Part shown: positions 1-12,102 of the stretch, in pieces
Layout of the letters: every line of letters begins with the position of its first letter
How positions within the stretch are numbered: position 1 is the first letter of the stretch
Source of the DNA: Ignelater luminosus
Taxonomy: Eukaryota > Arthropoda > Insecta > Coleoptera > Elateridae
DNA length: 64,000 bases
Reading direction: 5' to 3'
Assembly: GCA_011009095.1 (NCBI GenBank)
Contig: VTPC01005881.1
Coordinates: 1-64,000, forward strand
The notes under the pieces: model-generated
Database searches by the model: none
The model's input: only the letters and a program-made list of their open reading frames with translations
Told to the model about the DNA's origin: nothing
Translations under genes and position numbers: made by a program

Positions 1-3000
1 TTTTTTTAGTATAATCACTGTGATGTTGTGTTCGTTCTAGTTCATTATTTTTTTTTGGGGAACAATGAATTTCTAATTCAGTAACGGCAAGTGCAAATCT
101 GTAATGCGAAGCAGTTTTATTTTAACCATAACTATTCTGTCTATTTCTAATTTGTACGTATAAACCAATTTATTGTCGAGGTTTGTTAAATATAATCAGA
201 TGCTTTAAATATATTAATTGCAACCGTAAGCTGTTAATACGACATTGACGGGGCCCACGCACTATGTTGGCGTTTCAGGGATTCCCCTCGAGTGTCACTG
301 GCTAGAATTCTGCGCAGTAAAATTTAATGCGACCATTGACGTTTATTTTATAAAAATTTATATATTTTTATAATCATCTGTTCATTTGCTTTGATTTCTT
401 TTTTTTTGTCTTGTATGTAACATTTATTTGATTTATTTTATAATAGACTTGTTGTTTGAAAAGACATTCCTTTTATTGTACTTGAATGCACTGATCTAGT
501 AAAAACATTGAAGACACCTAAGCACTTTTTCTTTAACTTGATTCAGTTATATTAAATTTAATTAGTAAAGAATATACCGGGTGACTCAAAAGACCTTGAT
601 ATACTGAGTGATCTAAAAAAAAGATTTGATGATTTGATTTAAATATTTCAAATTTAGTTAATGAAACTTATATACAGGGTGATTTGGAAATACCCCTGTA
701 TAGGGCGGTTTAACGCTTCGAGTAAGTTTTGTGTTTCAGAAAGCTTTAGTAAGTATTTGTCAAGCTGTTGCCGATTTAAGAGGGACTATGGTGCTTTTGA
801 ATCTTGTTATCTGGCTGAATCCATAGTGCCGATTTTGAGCTATTTTAGTGGTCAGTAAGCACTTCGAACCTAGCCGTCTTGGACTTTTTGCTAGTCTGGG
901 TATCAGCAAACTTAGTTCTTCGTGCCTTTTAGTCGCTGATTATAAGCCTGTGTCTTAAAGTTCATCTTGGCACGTAACAATTCTCCCTCAAGACATAGTT
1001 TTTCTTTTCCTAGATAAGGAAATATGTTAAAAATATATTTTGGTTTTACTTCAGGAAGCATTCAGAACTTGCTTCGTGTCGATCTGGCTTATTTGCCATA
1101 AACGGTGCAGAATTGCTACATGTCTTGCTAGGAAAAAGTTGTTAAGCGACTGCAACATCTTACTTTGGCTTGTGACAAACGAAGCAGTTTTTGAGGAACT
1201 TGTTACGCGTTTGTAACACTAGAACTAACTTATCAGTTTTTAGTCTTTCTGAGAGGCTACCTTTTATTGCAAAACGCATGGCTTCCTTGAATCTATTTCT
1301 TTCTATTGTTTGGAACACTACTGATAGGCCCCATACATTTAACCACGTATGGTGGAACATCGGACACCGAGAACGTATAATATGGCAATAAATACATTAA
1401 GTTCCTTTAGGAAAATTGTCCAATTTTCTGTTCTATATCTATATCATACATTGTTGTAAAAAACCTACCACGAGTGCTGATGTTATGTGCAATATAACAC
1501 TTTTTCAAACTCAAGAAATATGGTATAATGCCATCTTTCCGGTGAAGAATAGTAACAGAAACTTTGCTTATAGCGTTTTTGCTTTCATGTTGAAACCATT
1601 TCACGTAGAAGGCTGAAAACATGTGCAATAAAATTACTAGACCGACCCCGAAGTTGACCGAAGGCAAGACGTTTTTCACGTGAAATTCTAACTCCTCTCT
1701 AACGTTTTCTTTTACGATTTAAAGATCAAAAAAACTTAAAGCTTATGTACAGTTCCAGGAAAACATAAAGTTACAAAACAATGAATTTATTTATAATAAC
1801 AGATATGAACTTATCTATTTGAAGCTGATTTACAGATCATAAATGGCCTTCTGAGAATTGTGGACATTCAAAATTCTCAGTGGAATCAGAAAAGTTAAAG
1901 GGTCGAGAAATAAAATCCTTATCAAAATCAATGCGAGAAATAAATTAATCTTCATCAGATAAATTTGATTTTAAATCAAGACGATCTTCTGGTAAGCCAT
2001 GAAGAAGTAGCAATTCTAATTCAGTTTTACAAAGACCACGTTCATTAGCCATGATTAGATGCACTTCTGTATCTATTCAGTCAGAGTTTATAACAACTAA
2101 AATGAATTAAAATTGTTACCTGGAGCGACAGACAAATGACTAACTCAAAGAAGATGAAACTTGTAAAGCAGTAGGATAGAGCGCACCTCTATGTTTACGA
2201 CAAATTAAACTGATATTAAAACGCATTATTAAGATACCATAAAATGGTTTCTTATCTCTGTACAAAACCTAGATCATCTAGTTTACAGTTTCATTTTGAA
2301 GTTAACGAAGTTGACTTGAGGGCCAAAGTGTTCGTTAATTCCGGATTAAATTTTAGAAAGGTAAATTAAGGAACTCAAGTCTTAATTGTGTAGTTTAGAT
2401 TTAAAGCTTCTTTCTTTTTTGTAAAGTTAAATCATTGTTGTTTTATCTGATAGTTATACCCTTAGAAGTCGATCTATCAGCTGTGATGAGGTTTTAAACA
2501 TTTCCTTTTTATGACTACACACAAAAAATTCCGGTTATCACTATAGGTTTTTTTGGATTACCTTTATGACTGTGTAGTTTAGACAAAACGACTTTAAGGG
2601 TCATATGGAAGCTACGATGTCCCCATAGTAAGTAGATTTCTATGTCTGTTGGTGCACGTAAAGTTATAAACTTCAATCTCTGCGGTAAAAAGGAAACCTA
2701 ATTAGCAGCAGTTGACCTTTATCAATTTAGTAAATAATCATTGAACTTACTGACTTCATCGATAGCAGGAGATCAGAAGATTAGTTCTGAGCCTTCAGTA
2801 TTTTCTTTGCAAAATTCGAGTTTCTTGATATTCTTATAAGCCTAATTATAGTTATGTCTAGGAAAGCTAAGCTGTAGAATTGAATTTATTTTTCATTTTT
2901 GCTTGTATTTGAATTCTAAATCTCATTTTTCATTTTATTGGTAAGACGCTCTATTTCTATGTAGGTTTTCTTAAATGTAGTTAGCTTTAATATACTAAAA

Positions 3001-5440
3001 TTGACTTATTTTTGTAAGACACTCAGAATTTCCTTTACAAGCGGTTTTTTAAAATAATGTTCTTTGCGGACAAGAATCAGGCCTGGCTAACTCACCGTGG
3101 AGATGCGCTTAAGAAAATCGATGTTCTCTATGTTTTTGTACAAAGTTTATCATTGGTATAGATAGATTCTAGTTTTTTTAACGTTGCGTGTTATTTGTTG
3201 CCTCCAATACATTTTTTCAATGTATTGTTACTATTTACTTAATTTTATCTCGTTCTTAAGAGATGCTCTATGTAGGTTTGTCTATCTTGAAGATTACACC
3301 GAGCTGCAGTGGTGCCCGTTTGTTTTTTTAGGATATCAAACACCAGGAATTCACGCCCGTGTCTAGCAACCCTGTCACGCCACTTTAACAAAGAGGTTAT
3401 TTCCGAAAAGGTTAATTTTGACTACAGTTATTACATTTACAGATAAAAAAATACAAAACGGTGCAAAGAAATTAGAAGTGGGAGAACTTCAAGGAATTGA
3501 TAATTTAAAATCAGGTTAAAAAATGAATTAAATAAAACCTCTATAGAAATATAAAAATAAACTTTACACATCACAAATTGAAGTTTTTAACAAACAAAAT
3601 GCTAAATGAGTGAATACCATTGTGTTATCTATGGGATGTAATTTCCATAATATTTATATTTCATCAGAATATTAAATTTAAATGAAAAATAATTTCCAAT
3701 AATTAAACAGGGAATAAGAATTTTATAATAAACTGCAAACGACCATTTTTAATTTAATATTTTTAAAATGCAATAAAATGATTTAATCAGAAAGTACAAC
3801 ATTAAAGCAGCTATTAAAATTGTTAAATTTTAATTAAAAATTAAAAACAAAATATCGAGAAACTTGCATCAAATCAATAATCATTCAGTTCTAAATATCA
3901 CTATTTTATACTTTTTATTATGTATAATAAATTAAATTAACAATTTCATTCGGACACTAAGGGCACGACTATTGGCTTGTTAATTTTATTCCCCGTCAAT
4001 AGATTCACGGTTTGAATAATTCCAGTACTGCACGAACATGATTGACGTCCAACGAGTTAGTTTCAAAATGGTCTACATCAGTTTTTTGTACTGTAGCTAG
4101 AAATGTGCATTTAAAGCCTGACTGCACAAAAATAAAAAGCTCAACTTTTCGAATTAATTAACTTATATTGAATTAAAACAAAATCAAAGCTGAAATAATG
4201 GAAGGTTTCTACTTTAGTAGCCCCTCTTGAGATTGTCCTCAATCAGAGTTTAAATTCCCCAGGGGTGACTTGACATCTCGCAGGTCGTTCAAAGTGGTCT
4301 GTCAGAAAGGTCTTGAACATTTTAAATTTGTTTTGGCTTTATACCACCGAAATGTCTGTTATATTTAAACGGAAGGTTGTACAACAATTAAATCGATGTA
4401 CCAACCAACAATTAATTTCGATTAAAAAAAAATTAAATCGTACGTTTTTGTGTGTAACAACAAAACTGTTGGGTAATATATTTTAATCCAGTGCTCGAAT
4501 GCTAATAGTTGGCTAATTACATTATACCCTTCACTGTAACCTCGTTTTGGGCGTGTCCTGTTTCGAAACTAATTTTGATCTGCTGTAATTACTTAATTAG
4601 GATCCATTCCCATTTGTCCGCATTAATATTGTGAATTAAGGAGTTGGGCAGAGGCATTTCGATAATTCTGAATGTTCATTGTACTACCACGAGTCTGTAT
4701 ATGCGTATAATATATAACGAAGGAAATAACTCCATGAGGCTTTGCCTTCTGGGTTATTGAAGTAATTGTGTTAAAGACACACAGTGCCGTACTGCCAATT
4801 AGGCGTTATAAGCTCGTGCCTACGGCATCACGTTAGAAGGGAACCTCAACTTCTTAACAACTACTTAATTGCCAATTTTCAGTGTGAATAATAATTTTGA
4901 AAGCGTCAAAAGCATTTAGCGTTTTAAAACAAGACAGGAATACAATTTTGTCAAAACTAGGCATTAGAAAAGGATAAATAAAGAAACGGAGAAGTTTATA
5001 TAGAACTGTCAACAGATGCTAGAAGTTTCAGCAATAACCATCCATTACGCAATTAAATATAAATTCAGAACATAAATATCTTTTTACACGAAAATGTTAA
5101 CCATAATTTTTAACAACACTATAAACTCAACCCCACACAAACGTCTCACTATAAATTTTAACAGCACGCAACTTTCACAACCTGTAATTTGCAGAGTTGT
5201 AATAAATCGAATGAATTACTACGTTTAATACCTAAACCAAACCAAATCAAATTTATTTGTTTGAAAATGTTGTTCGAGAAAATTCTCTTTAGATTTAACA
5301 ATGGGTGCGTATGCAAATTCTTTGGAAATGTAATCTGAACTGGTATAATTACCCTCATTTAATTGAAGGCATCTAATTTAATCGTAATCACTCGGGTTAT
5401 TACACCAGAATGTTAATGTTTTTCGGAATTGAGGGACTTA
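1..5440. other. AT-rich non-genic stretch
   Basis: No open frame here resembles a protein family or has a coherent exon structure; the short ORFs are what AT-rich DNA gives by chance. The only structured items seen are the transposon-end fragments at 573-702. A somewhat GC-richer block around 240-320 carries no usable frame. Confidence 0.6.
573..702. repeat. TATACAGGGTG-type transposon end fragments
   Basis: TATACCGGGTGACTCAAAAG at 573-592 and TATACAGGGTGATTTGG at 671-687 look like two ends of Tc1-like miniature elements. The second is followed at 693-702 by CCCCTGTATA, so 671-679 and 694-702 can pair as a 9-bp stem with a 14-base loop. Similar half-ends recur at 7140-7150, 8328-8338, 33878-33888 and 54522-54532. 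No internal sequence or matching partner could be assigned, so this is probably debris. Confidence 0.4.
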
Positions 5441-5446
5441 TTAATC

Positions 5447-5554
5447 ATGGCAACCCCAGCAGCGACGTTTAATTTGTCTTCCACGGAGTTTTCCGAGCGC
5501 ATCCTGCACTTCTCATTGAAAATGTTCGTAAATAATAAATCCTTTAATCTCTAA
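5447..5554 (+). CDS. short ORF, unknown
   Basis: A 35-codon ATG-to-stop frame beginning MATPAATFNLSSTEFSERIL. It stands out because 5447-5520 is clearly richer in G+C than its surroundings. No splice sites, signal peptide or family resemblance were seen. It may be a conserved noncoding element or chance, so the coding call is weak. Confidence 0.12.
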   Translation: MATPAATFNLSSTEFSERILHFSLKMFVNNKSFNL

Positions 5555-5794
5555 TATTGCGAAACACTTCAAATCGCTTTAGCTAGTACTGACGCATCGA
5601 AAATTGAGTAAATAAATTGATAAAGCTTCTTAAAAGAAGAAAGGAGGATTATATAGAATAACAAGTGAATTCTTGGGAAAAACAAAAACTTTCCCAAATA
5701 TATTTTCTATAAAGACCACTAAAGTTAACAAGCGTCAGTGCACATGCAATACTTTTGCTGTTTAGTTTGCCCTTTTTGGTTGAAATACTGTTGT

Positions 5795-7150
5795 TGTACA
5801 TGGTGTTTCAGAAAATGTAGTAACAATACGTAATCCTTGATCAAAAATATGAAGATACTAAATTCAAATGTTCCACATCAAAGTTTATTACCCGTATCAA
5901 GTTAATCAAGTAGCAGCATTGAAGGAAAAAGACAAACAGGATCAGTGAAAGCTATGAAGTTAACTTCTGAAAAAAATTTAAATTCGGAATCGACCAAAAG
6001 CCTACCTTTACTATTTCATTTTTGTGGATATTTTGCTTTCAAAGATTTGAAACAAAGACAAGAAAAAGAGAAAGCAAGACACGGAAATGGACATAATTTT
6101 GAATACACATATAAGAGGGTGATTCAAACAAATGTCTGGGTTACTGAAGAAATAGTACTAGACCAACGTGATTTTAATCAAAGATTCACTTTTTGCGAAT
6201 GATATCTGAAAAAAGAACAAAGAAATGTAAACTTCTTCAATAAAATTTCATTTACTGATTAAGCTACTTTTCACAAAGCGGCTACGTCAACCGTCATAAT
6301 TTTCATTATTTCGACACAGTTAATCTTTATGTCATCAGGACAACAGATCGTCAACATAGATGGTTAATTAATGTTTGAAGAAGTGTATTATTGGTAACAA
6401 TCTTTTAGGACCTCACTTTTTTGAAGAACACCTCACAGGTGCACGTTATTTGAAGTTTCTTGAAAACGACTTCAGAGATTGTTTAGATGAGTTACCTCTT
6501 GAAGTCAGAAGATAAATGGTGTTTTAGCAGGATGAAGCACCAGCTCATCACGCACAAAACGTTACTCATTTCTTAAATGAATACTATCCTAATAGATGGA
6601 TTGGAAGAGGAGGTCCAGTCCGATAGCAGGCGAGATCACCAGATCTGACCAAACTTGATTTTCGCTATGGCGATGTATGTATCGAGGAAGTTGTTTATCG
6701 TGAACCTCCAACAACTATTGACGATATGAAAATTAGAATACGAGACACATTTGCCAGAATTAGTGAAGAGATGTTGACAGCTGTAATAATTCTATTAGAA
6801 ATAGATTACAAACGTGTGTTAGGCAAAATGGCGGTTATTATAAAACCTGTTATAGTATTACTCAAAAATTTGTTTATATCATTTTTGTTTAATAAATATT
6901 TGTTTTCTGAGTTGCGGTTTTCAATTCTTGGTTTACTAGGAAAGAGAAATAAAAGTAGAATAATTGAAAATGAATAAAATCCAGAATATCTTCGAAACTA
7001 TCACAGACAGAAGATATAGGACATGCTTAATAAAAATTAAAGTACTTATTAATTAGAATTTAAAAATTGAAATAGATCTAGGGTGTTTCATTAAAAAAAA
7101 AAATAGAAATACAGACACTTGAAGTTGTCTTTTATGGACATCCTGTATAT
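5795..7150 (+). mobile_element. relic DDE transposon, Tc1/mariner-like
   Basis: About 1.36 kb around a decayed DDE transposase. The left end TGTACATGGTGTTTCAGAAAA (5795-5815) and the reverse complement of the right end (about 7130-7150, ATATACAGGATGTCCATAAA) resemble each other and the common insect terminus TATACAGGGTGTTTC. The repeats are imperfect and no target duplication is certain, so the borders are tentative. A direct-orientation copy of GGGTGTTTCATT at 7080-7091 could be a nested end. Confidence 0.4.
5945..6845 (+). pseudogene. DDE transposase pseudogene (IS630/Tc1/mariner type)
   Basis: The conceptual translation, with several frame changes, carries the C-terminal catalytic half of an IS630/Tc1/mariner-type transposase. 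The block at 6120-6205 (PQDFNRRLEFCE-type in relatives) reads RDFNQRFTFCE. A degraded FTDEATFHK-type strand follows near 6250-6275. The QDEAPAHHAQNVTHFLNEYY block (6528-6587) holds the second acidic motif, and RWIGRGGP and ARSPDLTKLDF (6595-6663) hold the third. The tail YREPPTTIDDMKIRIRDTF is at 6699-6755. Stops inside the core (at RR-stop-MVF and VR-stop-QARSPDLT) and frameshifts rule out activity. This domain architecture in insects often carries an N-terminal HTH; none could be recognised here. Confidence 0.7.
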
Positions 7151-7258
7151 TAATATGTAGCTTTGATGATATAAGGTAAAACTATGTCTGTTCTAAGCTC
7201 TTTTAAAACTGGATTCGAATTTATTTCAAAATAGTTGAAATATTACCGGTTTTGTTAA

Positions 7259-8021
7259 CACGTTGAAGGACAGTAGGAAAACTCAAAATGTGCAAAAAAT
7301 GACACTAGCTTTATTGACAAATTTCGGTTATAAAAAAACGTTTTTAATAATCTCCGATTCTCTATAAATATGAAAAAACCTTATTTTGAGTATTTTTGGG
7401 GATATTGAAATTTGACGCTAATAGACGTCCTGTCATTTTTTAAACGAAGTTTTTCCTAGATATCGACATGACGCCGGTAGACGTCCAAGACGTTTAACGC
7501 CGAACAGCACCAAACCTTAAGGATTAATTCAAACCTTCTTGCAGACATAACAAAAGGGAATATCGGATGATAAAGCGCATCTTTATATGAAAAATAACGG
7601 CGCATATTAGTAGAAGTAGTAACTTTATTCATCATTATTGGTAGTTAAAACTTGGCTTTGAAGCAAACACAGCCCAAAAGAAGCTTTCCTTTCTTTGTAA
7701 TTGGTCGAAAACTTGTAAATCGACTATGTCTTGTTTTTGGCCTGTTCGTGTTTGCTAGTGACTGTCTATAATTGTTTGAGCAATTTACTATATATTCTAG
7801 TATATGCGGCGTAAATAGACATTCAAAAATTTCTTTTGGTGTGGCATTTGCTTCAATATCTATTTTGAGTCCAACAGTGGTATTGTCAAATCCGAGATCT
7901 GGGATAGGCGCTGTTGTTGTTTTTCATGAAGATTCGGATTTTTCCAACGTACCGTTTAGATCGTCAGCCATAACGAGCACGCCACAATGGACGCCGTACG
8001 GCGTTAGTGTCCCTCAACGTG
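7259..8021 (-). mobile_element. internally deleted piggyBac-like element
   Basis: Left flank TTAA (7255-7258) is followed by CACGTTGAAGGACAG. The right end reads GTCCCTCAACGTG followed by TTGA (8022-8025), which is the inverted partner CACGTTGAGGGAC beside a one-base-mutated TTAA. TTAA target choice and short inverted ends fit the piggyBac superfamily, as does the transposase fragment inside. At 763 bp it is far shorter than an autonomous element, so most of the transposase gene has been lost. A perfect palindrome, ACGCCGTACGGCGT, lies at 7991-8004, just inside the transposase 5' end. GACGY..TAGACGTCC repeats lie near 7421 and 7469. Confidence 0.65.
7515..7971 (-). pseudogene. piggyBac-type transposase N-terminal fragment
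   Basis: Read on the minus strand from the ATG at 7971 (MADDLNGTLEKSESS, then a stop), the frame continues with an acidic leader. It then enters a segment typical of piggyBac/PGBD transposases: EANATPKEIFECLFTPHILE followed by YIVNCSNNYRQSLANT, corresponding to the family's 'P...F..FF...L...I...TN.Y' start of domain. Then come a remnant of the LFLG strand (LLLGCVCFKAKF), MRRYFSYKDALYHPIF and FVMSARRFELIL, which match the 'P.F...M...RFELL' block preceding the first catalytic aspartate. The catalytic DDD core is absent. At least two in-frame stops are present. The gene starts about 50 bp from the element's right end, as expected for a transposase 5' end. Confidence 0.65.
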
Positions 8022-8146
8022 TTGAACAATGTAAATGTCAAACTTTTCAGAAAATAATAAAAAACTCGTAAATCAATAAATTTAGAGATACATTATTTTA
8101 TATCTTTTTTATTCAAAATTTAATGATAAATTCAAAAATGCTATAC

Positions 8147-8338
8147 TATATAAGGTGTTCTATTTAAAACAGCAGAGTTAATTTTCTTACTGCTGTTACG
8201 GAACAGCATGCATAACTATAAACATTTTTAGGTTGCAGATTGAGCGTAATGCTACAATTTTGGTGCAAGAAGTTCTTTTCTATTTATCACGATTTATTGG
8301 CTATCGAAGAAAGCGCTACCTGTAAAACACCCTGTATA
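8147..8338. repeat. possible ~190-bp MITE
   Basis: TATATAAGGTGTTCTA (8147-8162) and the reverse complement of 8323-8338 (TATACAGGGTGTTTTA) form imperfect inverted ends 160 bp apart. The interior has no coding potential. It fits a short non-autonomous Tc1-like element, but only about 11 of 16 end positions agree. Confidence 0.3.
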
Positions 8339-11300
8339 ACAACACTTCCATGGAAATGTATTTTTAGTGTGTGGTAATAACAGTTATTTCTGATCATCGA
8401 TCGTTAGAGTGCAATAGTGACACGAGTCACTCTTAATATTAATTCTCTCTGAATTTAATATCAAGCTTTAATAAATTATTAGGTTTCTACTAATGTTGAC
8501 CTAAATTTGTAGCAGTCTTTGGTATACATGCAACAGACATCTCTGAAAACGAATAAAACCAAGAATAGTCTGGACAGTACAACGTTATTTTCATTTAACG
8601 TTTGTTATGGAGAAATGATGGCCTTTGAACATGTAACAGTGTTTCCTTATTTGATAAAGTAATCAAGTAATCGAAATTGATAACGTGAATATGCAGACTT
8701 AGTTTTAGATTGGTATAATTCGATAATTTTTGGTTAGTAGTAGATTCTTTCCGGTTTTAAAACAAAACTATTTTACTTAAAGATAATTGACTTTAAAAGA
8801 AACCTTGTAACTTAACAAGAGTGATCTCGTTTCATTTAATTTCGCTTAATTTACTATAAAATCTTGATTAACACTAGGATTTCCTTTAAAGAGTTTAAAT
8901 AAGGAAGCAGCTACTATTGATGTACAGAGACTTTTGTATGAAATATTTGAAGTAGTCAGTTAAGTATATTGTATTCGTTAATGAGTACTGGTATTCAAGT
9001 TCTATTATTTATAATTTCTAACGTAAGTTTAGCTACCTACAAACAGAGAGGTGAACAAAAAACCAGTAAATATTTTAATTAGTTTTGTAACATAAACCAA
9101 CATTCAAAACTATAACAAACTAAAAACAAATTTTTATTTAAATATTTAATTCTTGCTTACCTCTGCATTCTCAACTGTTTTTTTCAGATAAAAGGAAAAC
9201 AATCGGTAATTTCCGATTCTGCTGAGTTTTAATAAAAAATATACTACCGCTGGCTGCTTTTACTTACTTGTCGTGATAAAACCAGCGTGAAAAATGTATA
9301 AAAGAGAACTTACTCTGTCAGCCTTTTCTTTATTTCAGATTCTCGTAATGGACTAAATAACCAGATGGGCAGTCGCAAACTCGTTTGATCTTGGAAATGA
9401 TCCGCAAACGCCCGCAAACAAGGAAGTTCGGAAAATACGAGAGCACTTTTCTTATTCTGCTGAATCATCGGTTATCGCTCCTTTAATTTTTTATGTGGTC
9501 TTCGCGTACTTCAATACTATCAAAATTGTGTGACGTTCGTTTTATTTGCTGCAGCGAGTAGTTGATGTTTCTTGCTACGCGTGAGAAATTTCAAGTTTTG
9601 GGGAGATGTATTTGTGCTCCACTATGGATTTATTATGTTATAAACTTTTATATTTTTGTGGGGTTGAATGAAAATTTTATTGCGAACATACACTTTTACA
9701 CATAAGTTTACTATACTAAAAGTATTATTTTTAAAAATAGAGTCTAAAGCGGTGTAAGTTCGCACTAAGGTACTTCATTTAAACTTTGCTCCAATTATAG
9801 TCACATATTTGAAAAGCTACTTGATTTAACTACAAACAGACAATTATTTAATTGCTGAGATCTTCAAGATTTTCTAAACATTAAACTTTAGACTTTAATA
9901 AAACATAATTAATCTAAGTCAGTCCTACACTGGTGCTTTAATTGTATTTGCGTAGATTAAATATTTATTTGAAGCAATTTATGATTTTCCATTAAAAAGA
10001 TGAGAATTACTAAAAAGTCTGATATCAAATATATACCAAGTTGTTCCTATTAATTCAATTTATTTAATACTTAAATTTAAAAAAAAACCTTGTAGAAATA
10101 AGATAACTGATAAAGGTCAACCAAATTATTTTAATATAGATCTATAGAAAACAAACATCACACTTAAAATGAGGCATTGAACACCAAGAAAGAAAAACTT
10201 AAATTTACTGGCTTTAATTTTGATTTTTTTAACCCAGCTGCTTTACTAATTAATTTTTTATCTAAATGACTAATTTCTACAAAACAAAATTAATTACATA
10301 CTATAACAAGAACTTCTAATATCAAAAGCTTAGTCTACAATTGCTTGATACTGGAACTTTAAAGAACTTTCGACTTCAGAGTAGATCTTCAGGGGTTTGA
10401 CTTTTCATATTGATACTGGTTCTCTCAGAAAACTTTATACTATTTGATTTTAATTAAATAAGATTCTTATATAAATGAAAAATTTATTATTTAAGCTATC
10501 ACTATGTCTTCAGTAACAATTATTTATTATTGCAATATCAAACTTTAACAGTAAATTAAAACTAAAGTTCTGCAACTGCCAAATATTGACTCTTGGTTAC
10601 TCTAATCTCAATTGTTAACTGACCTTAAATGGATCAAAATGCGTTTTTTGTTTAAAGGAACTCACACGTGCAATTTGACACCGATAAAAAAATTCAGAAA
10701 AAATGAAATCATTGTCTGTTGAAGCGTTTTATTGTTAGAAAAAGCAAGATTTCCGTTGAAGTCTTATACGACAATTTAATTTCATTTATCGATTAACACG
10801 TACACATCTAAGCAAAACTTCTATTAATTTAGCAATTTTTGTAAAAAAATTGTCTTTGTGATTTGACGTATATGAAGAGCTTTTTAAATTTCTTAAGTGA
10901 CTCTTGTATTAGCCTTGACTTGATAAATTATACACCTGATTATCTACGCATTAAGATAACAGAATTCAGTGCAACAATGCTATAATTTTAAAGTTGGTAA
11001 AAACCTTTACTTTCCCTAATTCTTTCAACACATTCTTTTATTCCTTTCTCATAATATTAGGTTTGCAAACTTTTTTCTAATTCTACTGCTTACTTTTACT
11101 TGGAGATTAGACTAGCGTATATTTGAATACAAAAATAAAATTTCTAATCTAAGATTAATTAAAATTCTCCTAAAACTACGTTTACAAATAATTAAATCAC
11201 TCAGATTATTTTAGAATGTGCCAAAAACTACATCAATATATGTTTGACGTCACAAAATTCGTTTCCACATGTTTAATAACCTCACTGAGGATCGAAAAAG

Positions 11301-12102
11301 GGATTAATTAATCTTTGTTTTCCGAACTTCACAGACTTCAGCTATTATAGGTGAGGTAGTAACCTGCAAACTAAGTTAGAAAATCATAGATACAACACTG
11401 AAGTTGTCATGAAGAAAAAGAAAAAATTCAATAAAGAGAAAACAAAAAGTAGTTAACTAACCGAAGAATCTTTGATGTAGCTATCCTATTTACGAACGTG
11501 ACTACACGTGAAAGGATGTTGAAAGACGATCACACTTTACAATCAGGTAGTAAATTTTAATTAGCAACACTAGCTTGCATTTTCTATAAAAAGCTGCACT
11601 CTTTAAATTACTAAATTTACAATGAAAACGCAGTAAACTAAATAACTGAGCTGACCTTACTATTAACCGCTATCAACTTCAATTTATTGAGAGTTCTTAC
11701 TTTACGTTCTAGATTGAGCTAACAGACATCTTTTTCTTTTAATACCCCACTATCATAATTTCTTTCTAAGTTTTACAAAAACGTACATCATTAAGGAATC
11801 TTGTGCTCTAGAATTCTTTCGTGTTAGATCGGTGCTCAAGCAAGTGAAAACGATACATACATAGTATTTGTAACCTGGTTACGTTGTTCTATTTGTGATC
11901 TCAGAGTAGAGGATGTTACCGACTAGAATACGAGATTCGGCTGCATTTGAATTTTGTTACGCCCTTTTCTTAGCGTCTTCTCTGTACACGAACCAGTTAA
12001 GTATATTTGGCAGAAAAATAAAACGCGAATTAAACAAAGGAATTTAAATACGACACAGGTACCATTCATAAAATTCAAATAAAACACCGATAGAAATGAT
12101 AA
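8339..12102. other. AT-rich non-genic stretch
   Basis: No protein-family signal. The one item worth noting is a good 3' splice-site context at 9321-9338 (pyrimidine run ending TTTCAG) followed by a GC-richer 260 bp (9339-9600). The only frame open across the join ends after about 16 codons (SRNGLNNQMGSRKLV), so it could be a terminal or noncoding exon, or chance. Confidence 0.4.

Noticed and set aside
4490-4700. Cluster of TAATTA/ATTAAT words suggesting homeodomain sites
   Set aside because: Such words are expected at high frequency in DNA this rich in A and T; no independent support.
9297-9321. TATAAAAG followed by TCAG as a core promoter
   Set aside because: The spacing of about 23 bases is too short for a TATA-initiator pair, and no gene follows.
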